A DNA stretch of 64,000 bases from Acidobacteriota bacterium (GTDB lineage Bacteria; Acidobacteriota; Blastocatellia; Pyrinomonadales; Pyrinomonadaceae), in NCBI GenBank assembly GCA_029781855.1, contig JAKOVX010000048.1:1-64000 (forward strand), in the 5' to 3' direction. A program made the translations under genes and the position numbers. The notes under the pieces were generated by a model, which was not told the DNA's origin, made no database searches, and saw nothing but the letters and a program-made list of their open reading frames with translations. Every line of letters starts with the position of its first letter. Positions within the stretch are counted from its first letter, which is position 1. Shown piece after piece: positions 9,080 to 18,368 of this stretch.

Positions 9080-11386
9080 ATGCGAATCGGACATTTCGAA
9101 GACTATCTTGCCGCCGTTTGTAATATCCGTATAGGTAAGAAAATCCCGGTTCAATTCTCGCCCATTCACCATCACTTTTTTGACGTAGACATTCTTGTCG
9201 CTCTGATCACGTGCCTCGATCGTCAGCTTGCGGCCGTTCTCGAGCGTAAGTACTGCGGTTTTGATCGCAGGGCTTCCCAGCATATACCTATCCGAAGCCG
9301 GAGCAACTGGATAAAACCCGAGTGCCGTGAATAGGTACCACGCGGACATCTGGCCGCAGTCATCGTTTCCGCCGAGGCCGTCCGGGGTCGGGTGGTATTG
9401 ATTCTTAAGGATCATTCGCACGCGTTCCTGAGTTTTCCAGGATTGGTTCGTCCAGTCGTATAGATAGGCGACGTGGTGCGACGGTTCGTTGCCATGGACG
9501 TACCCGCCAATAATTCCATCGCGGGTGATGTCCTCGGTTTCGGCAAAGAACGAATCCGGCAGGCGCATTGTGAAAAGCTCGTCAAGGTGCGCGGTAAACG
9601 CCGCTTTTCCGCCCATCAACGAGATCATCTCCTCGGGATCGTGCGGCACATAAAGGCTGTAATTCCAGGCGTTGCCTTCGATAAAGCCCTGACCCTCGGT
9701 CTTCAGCGGGTCAAAGTTTGCCGAGAATTTGCCGTTGCTCATCTTCGGCCGCATATAACCAACCGAAGGATCGTACACGTTCCTCCAATTTTCTGACCGT
9801 TTGATAAATTCCGTGTAAATCGATGTACGGCCAAGTTTCTTTGCTGCCTGCGCGATCGCCCAGTCGTCGTATGCATATTCGAGCGTCTTCGAAACGGAAG
9901 AGGAGTTTTTGTCCTCGGGCACATAACCGAGGTTCATATAATATTCGAGGCCGTCGTAGTATTTCGTTTTTGCTGTTTGCACAGCAGCGTCCAGTGCCCG
10001 ATTCGCCTCGGCACCGGCGATGTTACCGGTCACGATCGCATCGGCAACGACCGACGCGCTATGATAGCCGATCATGCACCAATTCTCATTAGCGTAATGC
10101 GACCAAACTGGCAGCATATGCTCGGCACTCTGGTCGTAATGTGCCAGCATTGATTCGACCATATCACGGTTCCGTTTGGGCTGGATGATGTTAAAAAGCG
10201 GGTGAAGGGCACGATATGTGTCCCAGAGCGAAAACGTCGTGTAGTTCGTAAATCCTTTTGCAGAATGGACGTTTTGATCCAGGCCTTTGTATTGCCCGTC
10301 GACGTCCATATAAACGGTCGGGGAAATAAAGGCGTGGTACATCGCCGTGTAGAAGTTTGTCGTTTCGCCCTCATCAAGCATCGTGACGGCGATCTTGCCT
10401 AGTTCACGGTTCCATGCGGCCTGGCCCTCCTGTTTTGTGCGTTCAAAATCCCAGTGCGGAATCTCGGCCCGCATATTTGCCAACGCTCCGGCGGTTGAAA
10501 CCGGCGAGAGGGCGAATTTCACCTTGATCTTTTCGTCTTTCCCGGTCGCAAAATCAAAATGCGCCCGGATCTGTCTTCCCGCCATTTCCGGAAAATTCTT
10601 GGTCTGGTCAAATTTTCGCCAAAATCCCTTGTAGTCCTCCTTGCCGAAGTTCTTGAAACCGTACGATCTGAACGGCTTGGAAAACTCCATTGCGAAAAAA
10701 ACGGTCCGCGTTCGGGCCCAACCGCTTGTTTGGCGATAGCCGACGACCGTGTGGTCATTCTCGACGCGGACGAACGTCCAAACGTTCTTGTCGTCGTAAT
10801 TGTAGATCCCGTGCATCAGGTCGAGGATGATGTGTGCATCCTCCGAACGCGGGAAAGTATATTGATGAAATCCGACGCGTGTCGTCGCGGTCATCTCCGC
10901 CCATATGTTGTCGTCTTCGAGCAGCACTTTATAGTAGTCGGGCTCAGCGGTCTCGTTCTCGTGGGAAAATGTCGAACGAAAACCGCTCTTCGGGTCGCCT
11001 TTCTCGCCGGGCGTCATCTGCAGGTCGCCGACGGTCGGCATTACCAGAAAATCACCGAGGTCCGAGTGGCCGGTGCCGCTGAAATGCGTGTGCGAGAACC
11101 CGACGATCTCCTTGTCGTCATACTGATATCCGGCGCAATAACGATAGGTCTCACGATTGTACTTGCCGCCGATCAAATACGGCTGTTCGTCAGTGTCAGG
11201 TGAAAGCTGAACCGACCCGAACGGCACCGTCGCTCCGGGATACGTATGACCCATCTTTTGTGTGCCGATCAGCGGATTGACGTACTTGACGTAGTTTTCA
11301 GTCTGCTGAGCGAACAGCGTGGTTCCGAATATCAGCTGCACGGTAAATGCGGCGAGCAACACGTTTGTCGTTAAATTGCGGATCAT
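9071..11386 (-). CDS. Exported GH92 alpha-mannosidase
   Basis: A 771-residue protein with signal peptide (cleavage near TTLFAQ) and the full-length GH92 layout: VNPLIGT and GHTYPGATVPFG at the start, GFSHTHFSGTGHSDLGD, then the (alpha/alpha)6 barrel with WDTYRALHPL, GNEPSHHVAYLYDW and GNDDCGQMSAWY. GH92 enzymes are calcium-dependent inverting exo-alpha-mannosidases, mostly alpha-1,2, that trim N-glycan or yeast mannan chains. No other glycan-utilisation genes are nearby, so the enzyme appears solitary. The exact linkage preference cannot be read from sequence. Confidence 0.93.
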   Translation of the reverse strand: MIRNLTTNVLLAAFTVQLIFGTTLFAQQTENYVKYVNPLIGTQKMGHTYPGATVPFGSVQLSPDTDEQPYLIGGKYNRETYRYCAGYQYDDKEIVGFSHTHFSGTGHSDLGDFLVMPTVGDLQMTPGEKGDPKSGFRSTFSHENETAEPDYYKVLLEDDNIWAEMTATTRVGFHQYTFPRSEDAHIILDLMHGIYNYDDKNVWTFVRVENDHTVVGYRQTSGWARTRTVFFAMEFSKPFRSYGFKNFGKEDYKGFWRKFDQTKNFPEMAGRQIRAHFDFATGKDEKIKVKFALSPVSTAGALANMRAEIPHWDFERTKQEGQAAWNRELGKIAVTMLDEGETTNFYTAMYHAFISPTVYMDVDGQYKGLDQNVHSAKGFTNYTTFSLWDTYRALHPLFNIIQPKRNRDMVESMLAHYDQSAEHMLPVWSHYANENWCMIGYHSASVVADAIVTGNIAGAEANRALDAAVQTAKTKYYDGLEYYMNLGYVPEDKNSSSVSKTLEYAYDDWAIAQAAKKLGRTSIYTEFIKRSENWRNVYDPSVGYMRPKMSNGKFSANFDPLKTEGQGFIEGNAWNYSLYVPHDPEEMISLMGGKAAFTAHLDELFTMRLPDSFFAETEDITRDGIIGGYVHGNEPSHHVAYLYDWTNQSWKTQERVRMILKNQYHPTPDGLGGNDDCGQMSAWYLFTALGFYPVAPASDRYMLGSPAIKTAVLTLENGRKLTIEARDQSDKNVYVKKVMVNGRELNRDFLTYTDITNGGKIVFEMSDSHSK

Positions 11387-11426
11387 AATGCTTAAAATAC
11401 GAACATTGATTTGAAACGGGGATTCT

Positions 11427-12083
11427 TTATCGACCGATCGTTATCACGGATGCGGCCAGTAGCAGCTGAGCAACATAATAAAGCGGCAGCCCCCAGACCT
11501 TGTTTACGAAGCTACTTTCAATAAAACGGTCCCGGGCGACCGAAACGTCAGAGACGGCAAACATTATAGCTCCAATGGCGATTGCTATCGGCATCGACGC
11601 TGCACTTACACTGATCGCTAACGATGTCATCGTCATTATCGCGGCTGCGTACGCCGGCACCGCGATGCAGTAAAAACCCTCAAGCCGCGGCCACAGCCAG
11701 CGTACCAATAAAAACCCGGCCAGAGCACTGCAAATGATCGAACCCAAAAGCCAACCTTGGTCGATTTCCACCCGGGTAAATGCCGCCGCGAACGCCAGAT
11801 GAGCTAGTAGGAATGCCGCAATGCCACCAAGTAAAAACGAACTTCGCCGGGATAGCAGAAGCATGTCGCCAACCCAACTTAGCATCAACGCGGCCAAAAT
11901 GAACCGCCCGTAAGATGAGCCGTTGGCATCATTTAACAATGCCAGAGCGACGAAGGCCGTGCTCGCCGCGGCCTTTGCAAGGCCTGAAACGAGCGGTCGA
12001 TCAAAACGGATCGCCGTGATGTGCACCGCCGCCGCCGCGAGGCAGGTGCCGATCAAAATGATGGATTCTGTTTCAAGAACCAT
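11427..12083 (-). CDS. YhhN-family membrane protein (lysoplasmalogenase-like)
   Basis: About eight membrane segments in 218 residues, with family marks WVGDMLLL, FLLGGIAAFLLAHLAF, and the C-terminal GAIMFAVSDVSVARDRF plus YYVAQLLLA. In animals TMEM86 members hydrolyse the vinyl-ether bond of lysoplasmalogens; bacterial YhhN proteins are assumed to act on related ether lipids, but this is mostly untested. ATG 12083 is preferred over a TTG two codons upstream because it has a GGAAGG about ten bases before it. Divergent from miaA. Confidence 0.8.
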   Translation of the reverse strand: MVLETESIILIGTCLAAAAVHITAIRFDRPLVSGLAKAAASTAFVALALLNDANGSSYGRFILAALMLSWVGDMLLLSRRSSFLLGGIAAFLLAHLAFAAAFTRVEIDQGWLLGSIICSALAGFLLVRWLWPRLEGFYCIAVPAYAAAIMTMTSLAISVSAASMPIAIAIGAIMFAVSDVSVARDRFIESSFVNKVWGLPLYYVAQLLLAASVITIGR

Positions 12084-12139
12084 CGTCAAATGGCCTTCCC
12101 GCCCAAAGTGGGGCGGGCACGGTATTCGGAGGAATTCCC

Positions 12140-13111
12140 ATGCCGAACTCTCATGTTAAGATACCTCTACTGGTGAACGACTCTGGAGCAAAGACACCGA
12201 TATTCGCCATATCGGGCCCGACCGCATCTGGCAAAACCGCACTTGCGGTCAAGCTTGCCCTGCGCGTCGGCGGCGAAGTGATCAACTTCGACTCGGTCCA
12301 GATATATCGCGGTATCGAGATCGCGACCGCCAAACCGACCGAAGAAGAAAAACATGGCGTTCCGCATCACCTGATCGACTACGTCGATCCGAACGTAAAT
12401 TATACCGCGGCAGATTGGGCACGGGACGCAACACAAAAGATATCCGAGATCGAATCCCGCGGCAAACCGGTGATACTTGTCGGCGGAACAGGTTTCTATT
12501 TGCGAACGCTTCGGCGCCCGCTTTTCGATAGCCCGAAAACGGACGAAGATCTACGTGAAAGATTGCGGACGATCCAGGCTCGGCACGGTGCCGAACATCT
12601 GCATGCAATGCTCCTTCGCGTCGATCCGGTAGCGGCCGCGAATCTGCCGCCACGCGATTACGTCCGTGTCATCCGGGGCCTTGAGGTGTATTTTCAAACG
12701 GGTGAACCGATATCGTCAAAGCAGCCCGATCGTGCCGAACCGCCGGAGTTTGCCGGACGGATACGACTTTTCGTGCTCGCTCCGCCGCGTGATCTCCTCT
12801 ACGAGCGGATAAATGTGAGAACCGAACAGCACTTTGCAGCCGGCCTTGTCGATGAGGTGAAACAATTGCGGGCTGGGAACGTTAAAGACAATACCAACGC
12901 TCTCGGAGCACACGCCTATCGACGCGTCTGCGAATATTTACGCGGCGAGCGAACATTGGAATCCGCCATCGAACAGTCGAAACAGGACGTTCGCAATTAT
13001 GCCAAGCGTCAATTGACTTGGTTCCGACGAGAGCCGGATGCAACATGGCTTAAGGGCTTTGGGGAGCAGGATCGGGTGAGCAGTCAATTGTGGGACCTAA
13101 TTGATTCGTAA
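12140..13111 (+). CDS. miaA: tRNA dimethylallyltransferase MiaA
   Basis: Transfers a dimethylallyl group from DMAPP to A37 of tRNAs reading UNN codons, in the cytoplasm. The P-loop GPTASGKTA, the DSVQIYRG motif and TAKPTEEE are all present near the N-terminus, as is GTGFYLRTL in the middle. Length (323) is normal. A strong GGAGGAA Shine-Dalgarno precedes ATG 12140. It lies before hfq, the common bacterial order; the tRNA-Leu(UAA) in this window is a plausible substrate. DMAPP supply comes from the DXP pathway, two genes of which lie at 15.7-19.6 kb. Confidence 0.95.
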   Translation: MPNSHVKIPLLVNDSGAKTPIFAISGPTASGKTALAVKLALRVGGEVINFDSVQIYRGIEIATAKPTEEEKHGVPHHLIDYVDPNVNYTAADWARDATQKISEIESRGKPVILVGGTGFYLRTLRRPLFDSPKTDEDLRERLRTIQARHGAEHLHAMLLRVDPVAAANLPPRDYVRVIRGLEVYFQTGEPISSKQPDRAEPPEFAGRIRLFVLAPPRDLLYERINVRTEQHFAAGLVDEVKQLRAGNVKDNTNALGAHAYRRVCEYLRGERTLESAIEQSKQDVRNYAKRQLTWFRREPDATWLKGFGEQDRVSSQLWDLIDS

Positions 13112-13131
13112 GCGTTTAAGATTAATAAATC

Positions 13132-13159
13132 TTGTTCCGATTTAAGTATTTGATATAAT
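13132..13159 (+). promoter_or_regulatory. Sigma70-type promoter upstream of hfq
   Basis: TTGTTC at 13132-13137 and a perfect TATAAT at 13154-13159 are 16 bases apart, 60 bases before the hfq start, in an AT-rich gap. It would let hfq-tmk-holB be transcribed apart from miaA. Confidence 0.55.
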
Positions 13160-13218
13160 CGATAATTGCGTTTTATTGTTTTTGTTGTGCTGTTCTTTTT
13201 GACCGACCAGGAGACTTT

Positions 13219-13443
13219 ATGGAAAGACAGGCTGCCCAGAATATTCAGGACGCATACCTTAATTCGGCGCGACGCGAGCGCCTGACGGTTGTGATCCACT
13301 TGCTGCACGGTTCCACGATTTCGGGCCGTATTAAAAGCTTTGATAAATTTTCGGTTTTGTTGGATGTCGGCGGACCGGACGTTCTTATCTTCAAACACGC
13401 TATTTCTACGATCTCACAGGAACGAAAGCCGGTTGCAGAGTAA
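13219..13443 (+). CDS. hfq: RNA chaperone Hfq
   Basis: A 74-residue Sm-fold protein. The Sm1 stretch (NSARRERLTVVIHLLHGSTI) and Sm2 stretch (IFKHAISTIS) are clear; the K-H pair of the uridine-binding pocket is kept (FKHAIS). The N-terminal QNIQDAYLN matches the proximal-face helix. Forms a hexameric ring that pairs small RNAs with mRNAs. No long acidic or disordered C-terminal tail as in enterobacteria. AGGAG Shine-Dalgarno precedes ATG 13219. Sits between miaA and tmk. Confidence 0.95.
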   Translation: MERQAAQNIQDAYLNSARRERLTVVIHLLHGSTISGRIKSFDKFSVLLDVGGPDVLIFKHAISTISQERKPVAE

Positions 13444-13449
13444 ACACGT

Positions 13450-14079
13450 TTGCAGGGTAAATTCATTACTTTCGAGGGGATCGACGGCAGCGGCAAATCT
13501 ACGCAGCTCCGCATGTTGGCAGGAGAACTGCGCGGACGCGGCATCGACCTGATCACTACTTGCGAGCCAGGTGGGACACCGCTCGGTCGTCATCTCCGTC
13601 AGGCGTTCCTTGAGACAGAGGAAACAGTCGCTCCGCTCGCCGAACTACTCCTTTTCGCCGCTGATCGTGCCCAACACGTTGAATTTCTAATTAAGCCTGC
13701 TCTCGAGGCCGGCCGCGTTGTCATCTCTGACAGGTATGCGGATGCCACTGCGGCGTATCAGGGAGCCGGCCGCGGTTTTGAGCGAGAGACGATAAACGAG
13801 ATCATCCAGCTTGCGACCGGAGGGCTCAAGCCCGACCTCACGCTCTTTTTTGATATTTCGGTCGAAACTGCGATCCGGCGGATGTCCGATCGGCATGATT
13901 CCGAAACCAAGGCTAACCGAATGGACGGTGAGACCGCGGACTTCTACGGCAGCGTCAGGGACGAGTATTTGCAGATCGCTGCCCGTGAGCCCGGACGGTT
14001 TAAGGTGATAGACGGCGGCGGCCCGGTCGAAGAGATCCACTCGGTCGTTTTAGAAATTGTGCTAAAAGCCCTCGGATAG
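13450..14079 (+). CDS. tmk: Thymidylate kinase
   Basis: Phosphorylates dTMP to dTDP. P-loop FEGIDGSGKST, the DR(Y) motif SDRYADATAAYQG, and the TLFFDIS strand with the following LID region are all present. The likely start is TTG at 13450, only seven bases after hfq, since the domain begins at once (QGKFITFEG) and no ATG is available. Its stop abuts the holB start, so the two are translated together. Confidence 0.93.
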   Translation: MQGKFITFEGIDGSGKSTQLRMLAGELRGRGIDLITTCEPGGTPLGRHLRQAFLETEETVAPLAELLLFAADRAQHVEFLIKPALEAGRVVISDRYADATAAYQGAGRGFERETINEIIQLATGGLKPDLTLFFDISVETAIRRMSDRHDSETKANRMDGETADFYGSVRDEYLQIAAREPGRFKVIDGGGPVEEIHSVVLEIVLKALG

Positions 14080-15117
14080 ATGTTCGAAAAGCTGATAGGA
14101 AATGACCATGTCAAGCAGGTAATTGTCCGTCTGCTGAAAGCCGGGCGCGTGCCTAACTCGATGCTGCTCGCCGGTGACGAAGGCGTCGGCAAACGACAGT
14201 TCGCGCTTGAGCTTGCCAGAGCGTTCGTATGCAATGACCCCGTCGAGTCACTTGCCTGCGGAGCCTGTGCATCCTGCAAACGTGTCGGAAGGTTCGCGTT
14301 TGCGACGAGCGAGAAAGGCGAAGACTATGACCAGGTCTTTTTTTCGGAACATCCTGACGTCGGAATGGTCATTCCATACAAGCGGAACGTCCGGATCGGT
14401 GCAATTCGCGACCTTGAGCGGGAAGCGAACTACAACCCATACGAGGCAAGGTCACGGGTATTCATCGTCGACCACGCCGAGAAGATGGCAGACCCGGCGG
14501 CGAACGCACTGCTAAAAACACTGGAGGAACCGCCGTCGACGTCGCATATTTTTCTCCTCACTTCGCGGCCCGATGCTCTGTTGCCGACCATTCGCTCACG
14601 CTGTCAGGTGCTGAGATTTGCACCGGTGGCATCTCACGAGATCGAAAAGTACCTTATCGAGGATCACTCCTTCATCACCGAGGAGGCGACGCTTGCGGCA
14701 CGACTGGCCCGCGGGAGCGTCGGTCGTGCGGTTGCGATAAACGTCGAGACATTTCGTGTGCGGCGCGACAAGATGCTCGGCGTTATTCGCGGGGCGATAC
14801 AGGACCATGACCTGCCGGCAATGCTGAAGACCGCGGAGGAGCTCAACGACGCGAAAAACAAGGAGAACTTTGAGGAGTATCTGGATATTCTCGAGTCGCT
14901 CATCCACGACGTCTGGAGCCTTCTGATCGCAGACGATTCCACTCGCGTCGTTAATACGGACGTATCAGCCGAACTTTCTTTGATCGCTCGCGATGCCGCC
15001 AACGTTGATCTTCCCGGATGGCTTGCTCGTATTGAGGAGATGCGGGAACAGTTTACGGTGAATATCAACCGAAAGGTCGCGACCGATGCGCTGTTTGTAT
15101 CGATGGCTACGGTTTGA
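14080..15117 (+). CDS. holB: DNA polymerase III delta-prime subunit
   Basis: Clamp-loader AAA+ protein, 345 residues. Shows GDEGVGKRQFALELA, the four-Cys zinc module (C..CGACASCKR), and a DHAEKM Walker B-like stretch followed by NALLKTLEEPP and the SRC motif TIRSRCQ (sensor 1/arginine-finger region). These fit delta-prime better than gamma/tau, which would be longer. ATG 14080 directly follows the tmk stop. tmk-holB pairing is common. Confidence 0.92.
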   Translation: MFEKLIGNDHVKQVIVRLLKAGRVPNSMLLAGDEGVGKRQFALELARAFVCNDPVESLACGACASCKRVGRFAFATSEKGEDYDQVFFSEHPDVGMVIPYKRNVRIGAIRDLEREANYNPYEARSRVFIVDHAEKMADPAANALLKTLEEPPSTSHIFLLTSRPDALLPTIRSRCQVLRFAPVASHEIEKYLIEDHSFITEEATLAARLARGSVGRAVAINVETFRVRRDKMLGVIRGAIQDHDLPAMLKTAEELNDAKNKENFEEYLDILESLIHDVWSLLIADDSTRVVNTDVSAELSLIARDAANVDLPGWLARIEEMREQFTVNINRKVATDALFVSMATV

Positions 15118-15149
15118 ATTGCCGGTTTTGCGGTTTACAATAGTTCAAA

Positions 15150-15590
15150 ATGCAGGCTGAGCAGAATATATCAACTCTCGGGATCGCGGCGTCGACCGGA
15201 CGTATGATGGCCGCCGGAAGTGTGACCGCTTTGGCCGGAGGGTCAGCGGTTGTCGCATATTTTGACCCATCATCTACCCATTTTTTCCCGTTATGCCCGT
15301 TGTTCGCAATGACGGGACTCGCCTGTCCGGGTTGCGGACTCACCCGAGCTTTTCACTCACTCTTTCATGGCGATCTGCTAAGTGCATTGCATTTCAATGC
15401 ATTGACACCGGTTTGGGCAGTGATATTCGCGTATGTTGCGGTTTCGCTAACGATGTATGCGGTTACCGGAAAGAACCTGCCAATGTGGCCGACACACCCT
15501 AAATTCATGTGGGTTTTCATGACGGTTCTGCTGGTATTCGGCGTCCTGCGAAATCTACCGTTTTACCCACTCACGACTCTCTACCCATAA
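15150..15590 (+). CDS. DUF2752 membrane protein
   Basis: A 146-residue protein with about three membrane segments and the DUF2752 signature CPGCGLTRAFHSLFHGDL, with a preceding CPLFAMTG. Function of the family is unknown; the conserved Cys pair and histidine suggest metal or redox binding. It follows holB by 32 bases on the same strand. Confidence 0.85.
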   Translation: MQAEQNISTLGIAASTGRMMAAGSVTALAGGSAVVAYFDPSSTHFFPLCPLFAMTGLACPGCGLTRAFHSLFHGDLLSALHFNALTPVWAVIFAYVAVSLTMYAVTGKNLPMWPTHPKFMWVFMTVLLVFGVLRNLPFYPLTTLYP

Positions 15591-15626
15591 AGACGTGCTC
15601 TAACACGGAGCACACAGACAATGATG

Positions 15627-15664
15627 AGCACATCGAGAATTGTTCGCAAAATTCTCGATGTGCT
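15627..15664. other. Perfect 15-bp inverted repeat between convergent genes
   Basis: Arms 15627-15641 and 15650-15664 are exact reverse complements with an eight-base loop. It sits between the DUF2752 gene and ispG, which converge. Neither side is followed by a T-run, so it is not a canonical intrinsic terminator, though it could stop or protect transcripts in both directions. Confidence 0.6.
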
Positions 15665-15687
15665 ACGTGATCTCGGCGGTAATTTTC

Positions 15688-16797
15688 TTACGTGATCTGG
15701 ACGAGTTTCTTTTCTTCTAGCAGCGATTTAGCGGATGAACCTTCTTTTCGGAGCTGCTCTACTTCCTTCACGAATTCCTCGACAATGTCCGCACCGGCGA
15801 CGCGGCGCATGGGCACGCCGTCCTTGAATATCATCCCGACGTTGCGGCCGAAGGTGATGCCGAGTTGACTGTCGTGGGCCTCGCCCGGGCCGTTTACAGC
15901 GCAGCCCATGATCGATAAGTGCAGCGGCTCCTCGACGTGTGCAAGGCGGCGTTCGACCTCGGTGACGATTTCGACGAAATTGTCTATATCGAGACGTCCA
16001 CAAGTCGGGCACGCCACGACTGTTACGCCGCGTTGGCGAAGCTCGAGCGATTTGAGGATCTCCCAACCGACGCGAACCTCTTCGTGGGGTTCGGCCGCCA
16101 GAGACACGCGGATCGTATCACCAATGCCTTCGTGCAGCAGAATTCCGAGCCCGATCGCCGACTTGATCGTTCCGCCAAATGGAGTTCCGGCCTCGGTCAC
16201 GCCCAGATGCAGCGGATAATCGACCTTTGCCGCCATCAGGCGGTACGCTTCGACCATTCGGTTAACGTCCGATGCCTTTAGCGAAATTACGGTATTACTA
16301 AAGCCGAGGTCCTCGAGTATACGGATGTGACGCATCCCGGATTCGACCATTGCCTCCGGCGTAGCTGAGCCGTATTTTTTGAGCAGGTCTTTTTCGAGCG
16401 AACCGCCATTGACGCCGATACGGATCGGTACCTTCTGAGCTTCTGCGGCACGCACAACCTCGCGTACGCGGTCGATGTGGCCGATATTTCCCGGATTGAT
16501 GCGAAGTTTGTCGATACCGGCGTCGAGTGCCTTGAGAGCAAGCTTATAGTGAAAATGGATGTCCGCGACGATCGGGACGTCGGTCCGTTTGCGGATCTCG
16601 TACATTGCCGCGGCGGCATCGTCGTCCGGAACCGCGATGCGGACGATCTCGCATCCGGCCTCGACCATTTCCTCGATCTGACGGATGGTTGCGTCTACAT
16701 CGGTCGTGTCGGTCTTGGTCATCGACTGTACGACGACCGGGGCACCGCCGCCGATCTGAATGTCACGGACCATTACCGCTCTTGTTACTCTAGCCAT
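15688..16797 (-). CDS. ispG: 4-hydroxy-3-methylbut-2-enyl diphosphate synthase IspG
   Basis: Penultimate step of the DXP pathway: reductive conversion of MEcPP to HMBPP using a [4Fe-4S] cluster. The N-terminal TIM-barrel part (VVVQSMTKTDTTDV, RINPGNIG, GVNGGSL) and the C-terminal cluster part (CPTCGRLDID, IMGCAVNGPGEA) are intact. At 369 residues it is the usual short bacterial form, without the plant-type insert. Lies five bases downstream of rseP and after dxr, a typical cluster. Confidence 0.95.
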   Translation of the reverse strand: MARVTRAVMVRDIQIGGGAPVVVQSMTKTDTTDVDATIRQIEEMVEAGCEIVRIAVPDDDAAAAMYEIRKRTDVPIVADIHFHYKLALKALDAGIDKLRINPGNIGHIDRVREVVRAAEAQKVPIRIGVNGGSLEKDLLKKYGSATPEAMVESGMRHIRILEDLGFSNTVISLKASDVNRMVEAYRLMAAKVDYPLHLGVTEAGTPFGGTIKSAIGLGILLHEGIGDTIRVSLAAEPHEEVRVGWEILKSLELRQRGVTVVACPTCGRLDIDNFVEIVTEVERRLAHVEEPLHLSIMGCAVNGPGEAHDSQLGITFGRNVGMIFKDGVPMRRVAGADIVEEFVKEVEQLRKEGSSAKSLLEEKKLVQIT

Positions 16798-16802
16798 AGA
16801 CC

Positions 16803-18293
16803 TTATTTTGGTTGCTCGACAGCGGGTTTATCGGCAGACGAGCCAAATTTAGAAGCGATCCGCGAAAAATCGAGAAAGAATACAAATACCATCAGCAACA
16901 ATATCACTGCCAATCCCGTCAACTGTATTCGTTCTTTCGCCACCATCGAAAGCGTGCGGCCGAACCACGACATGACCTTGTCAATGCCGAGAACGACGAT
17001 CTGGCCGCCATCGAGCATCGGTATCGGCAGCAAATTGAAAACTCCGAGGCTCAGGCTGATCGCAGTCAGGATAAGGAAGAAGCCCTCGAATCCCATTAAA
17101 CGTGTCGCCTCAGCCGATTGCTGAAAAATTCCCACAGGGCCGCCGATCCCGGAATCCTTGACCGAACGCTTGCCCGCAAATACTTGGCCGAGAACGGTTC
17201 CGGTGGCTTTCAGATTCTCCCAGTTGGAGTCGACCGCAAAACTTGCTGCGACAGCAACCGAAGCCGATTCGAGCGGTAGGTCCGGCCTCTTAAATCCAAA
17301 ACCGAGTCGTTCGGTGCCGTCATCGAGTTTACGGACCGACGTCGAAAGGCTTAAATAGTTGCCATTCCTCTCGATCACAAGGGCGATCGGGGCACCTTTT
17401 CCGGCCTCAACGAGCGATTTTGATTGCTGTATGGATTTGACCTTTTCGCCGTTGACCGAGACGATACGGTCGCCCGATTGGAGGCCAATCTCCGCCGCAG
17501 GCGTGTTTGGCGACACATCACCGACCAGGACCGGCAAAACACCAAGGTCCGGCTCTGCATCGAGCATTCCGGCGCTTTGTCCGGCAAAGACCTCCTCCTT
17601 ACGTGGAGTGATCTCAAGCGGCACTTTTTGACCGTTTCTCTCGACCGTCAGCGGCAAAGTTCGGTTGGGATTAATTCCGGCTTCGACCGAAATATTTCGC
17701 CAGGTCGGGTTTTCGACGCCGTTGAAATTGATGATGCGGTCGCCGACCTGGAGACCCGCTTTCGCCGCGGCACCGTCAGCCCTGACGGACGCTATTACGG
17801 GCGCCGGCACAGCCGGAATGCCCTGTATGATTGCAGTCGCGAACGGTATGGAAAAGGCGAGCACTAGGTTCATGAACGGCCCGCCGAGCATCACGAGGAA
17901 TTTCTGCCATCTTGGACGCAATTCGTACAGTTCCGAATTTGGCACCACGTGGCTGGCTGCTCCCTTGCCGGGCTCTGCCTTTCCAATATTTCGTTCGTCG
18001 AGAAAGGTCTCCACGTCCTTTTCGGAATTTCCGCCTTCCAGCGGCGCCGTTGCTTCGTCGCCGTATAGCTTGACGTACGCCCCGAGCGGGATCGCACTGA
18101 TCCGATAGTCGGTATGGCCGCGTTTGAAGCCCCAGATCCGCGGCCCTAATCCGAAAAAGGAGTACGCCTCGACCCGCATACCGAATAATTTGGCAACGAT
18201 AAAGTGTCCAAATTCGTGTATGTTGATCGCGATCCCGAGAATGATCAGCGGGATCAACACGTAATAAAAAGCTGTACTTAAGATACTCTCCAT
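16803..18293 (-). CDS. rseP: Site-2 protease RseP with tandem PDZ domains
   Basis: Inner-membrane zinc metalloprotease cutting transmembrane segments such as those of anti-sigma factors. HEFGH (residues 26-30) and the distant NLLPIPMLDGGQ give the zinc ligands; two PDZ domains (around GLQVGDRIINFNG and GLQSGDRIVSVNG) lie between. At 496 residues it is slightly longer than E. coli RseP, with an extra hydrophilic stretch after the first membrane segments (about residues 78-130). dxr is upstream and ispG downstream on the same strand. No sigma-E or anti-sigma genes are in the window. Confidence 0.94.
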   Translation of the reverse strand: MESILSTAFYYVLIPLIILGIAINIHEFGHFIVAKLFGMRVEAYSFFGLGPRIWGFKRGHTDYRISAIPLGAYVKLYGDEATAPLEGGNSEKDVETFLDERNIGKAEPGKGAASHVVPNSELYELRPRWQKFLVMLGGPFMNLVLAFSIPFATAIIQGIPAVPAPVIASVRADGAAAKAGLQVGDRIINFNGVENPTWRNISVEAGINPNRTLPLTVERNGQKVPLEITPRKEEVFAGQSAGMLDAEPDLGVLPVLVGDVSPNTPAAEIGLQSGDRIVSVNGEKVKSIQQSKSLVEAGKGAPIALVIERNGNYLSLSTSVRKLDDGTERLGFGFKRPDLPLESASVAVAASFAVDSNWENLKATGTVLGQVFAGKRSVKDSGIGGPVGIFQQSAEATRLMGFEGFFLILTAISLSLGVFNLLPIPMLDGGQIVVLGIDKVMSWFGRTLSMVAKERIQLTGLAVILLLMVFVFFLDFSRIASKFGSSADKPAVEQPK

Positions 18294-18368
18294 AGAATCA
18301 GTTTCGATTCACCCTTGCCGTTCGGCGTTGTAGGTAAAAGTTTAGGGCTCAGGGCCACGACAGTCAAT

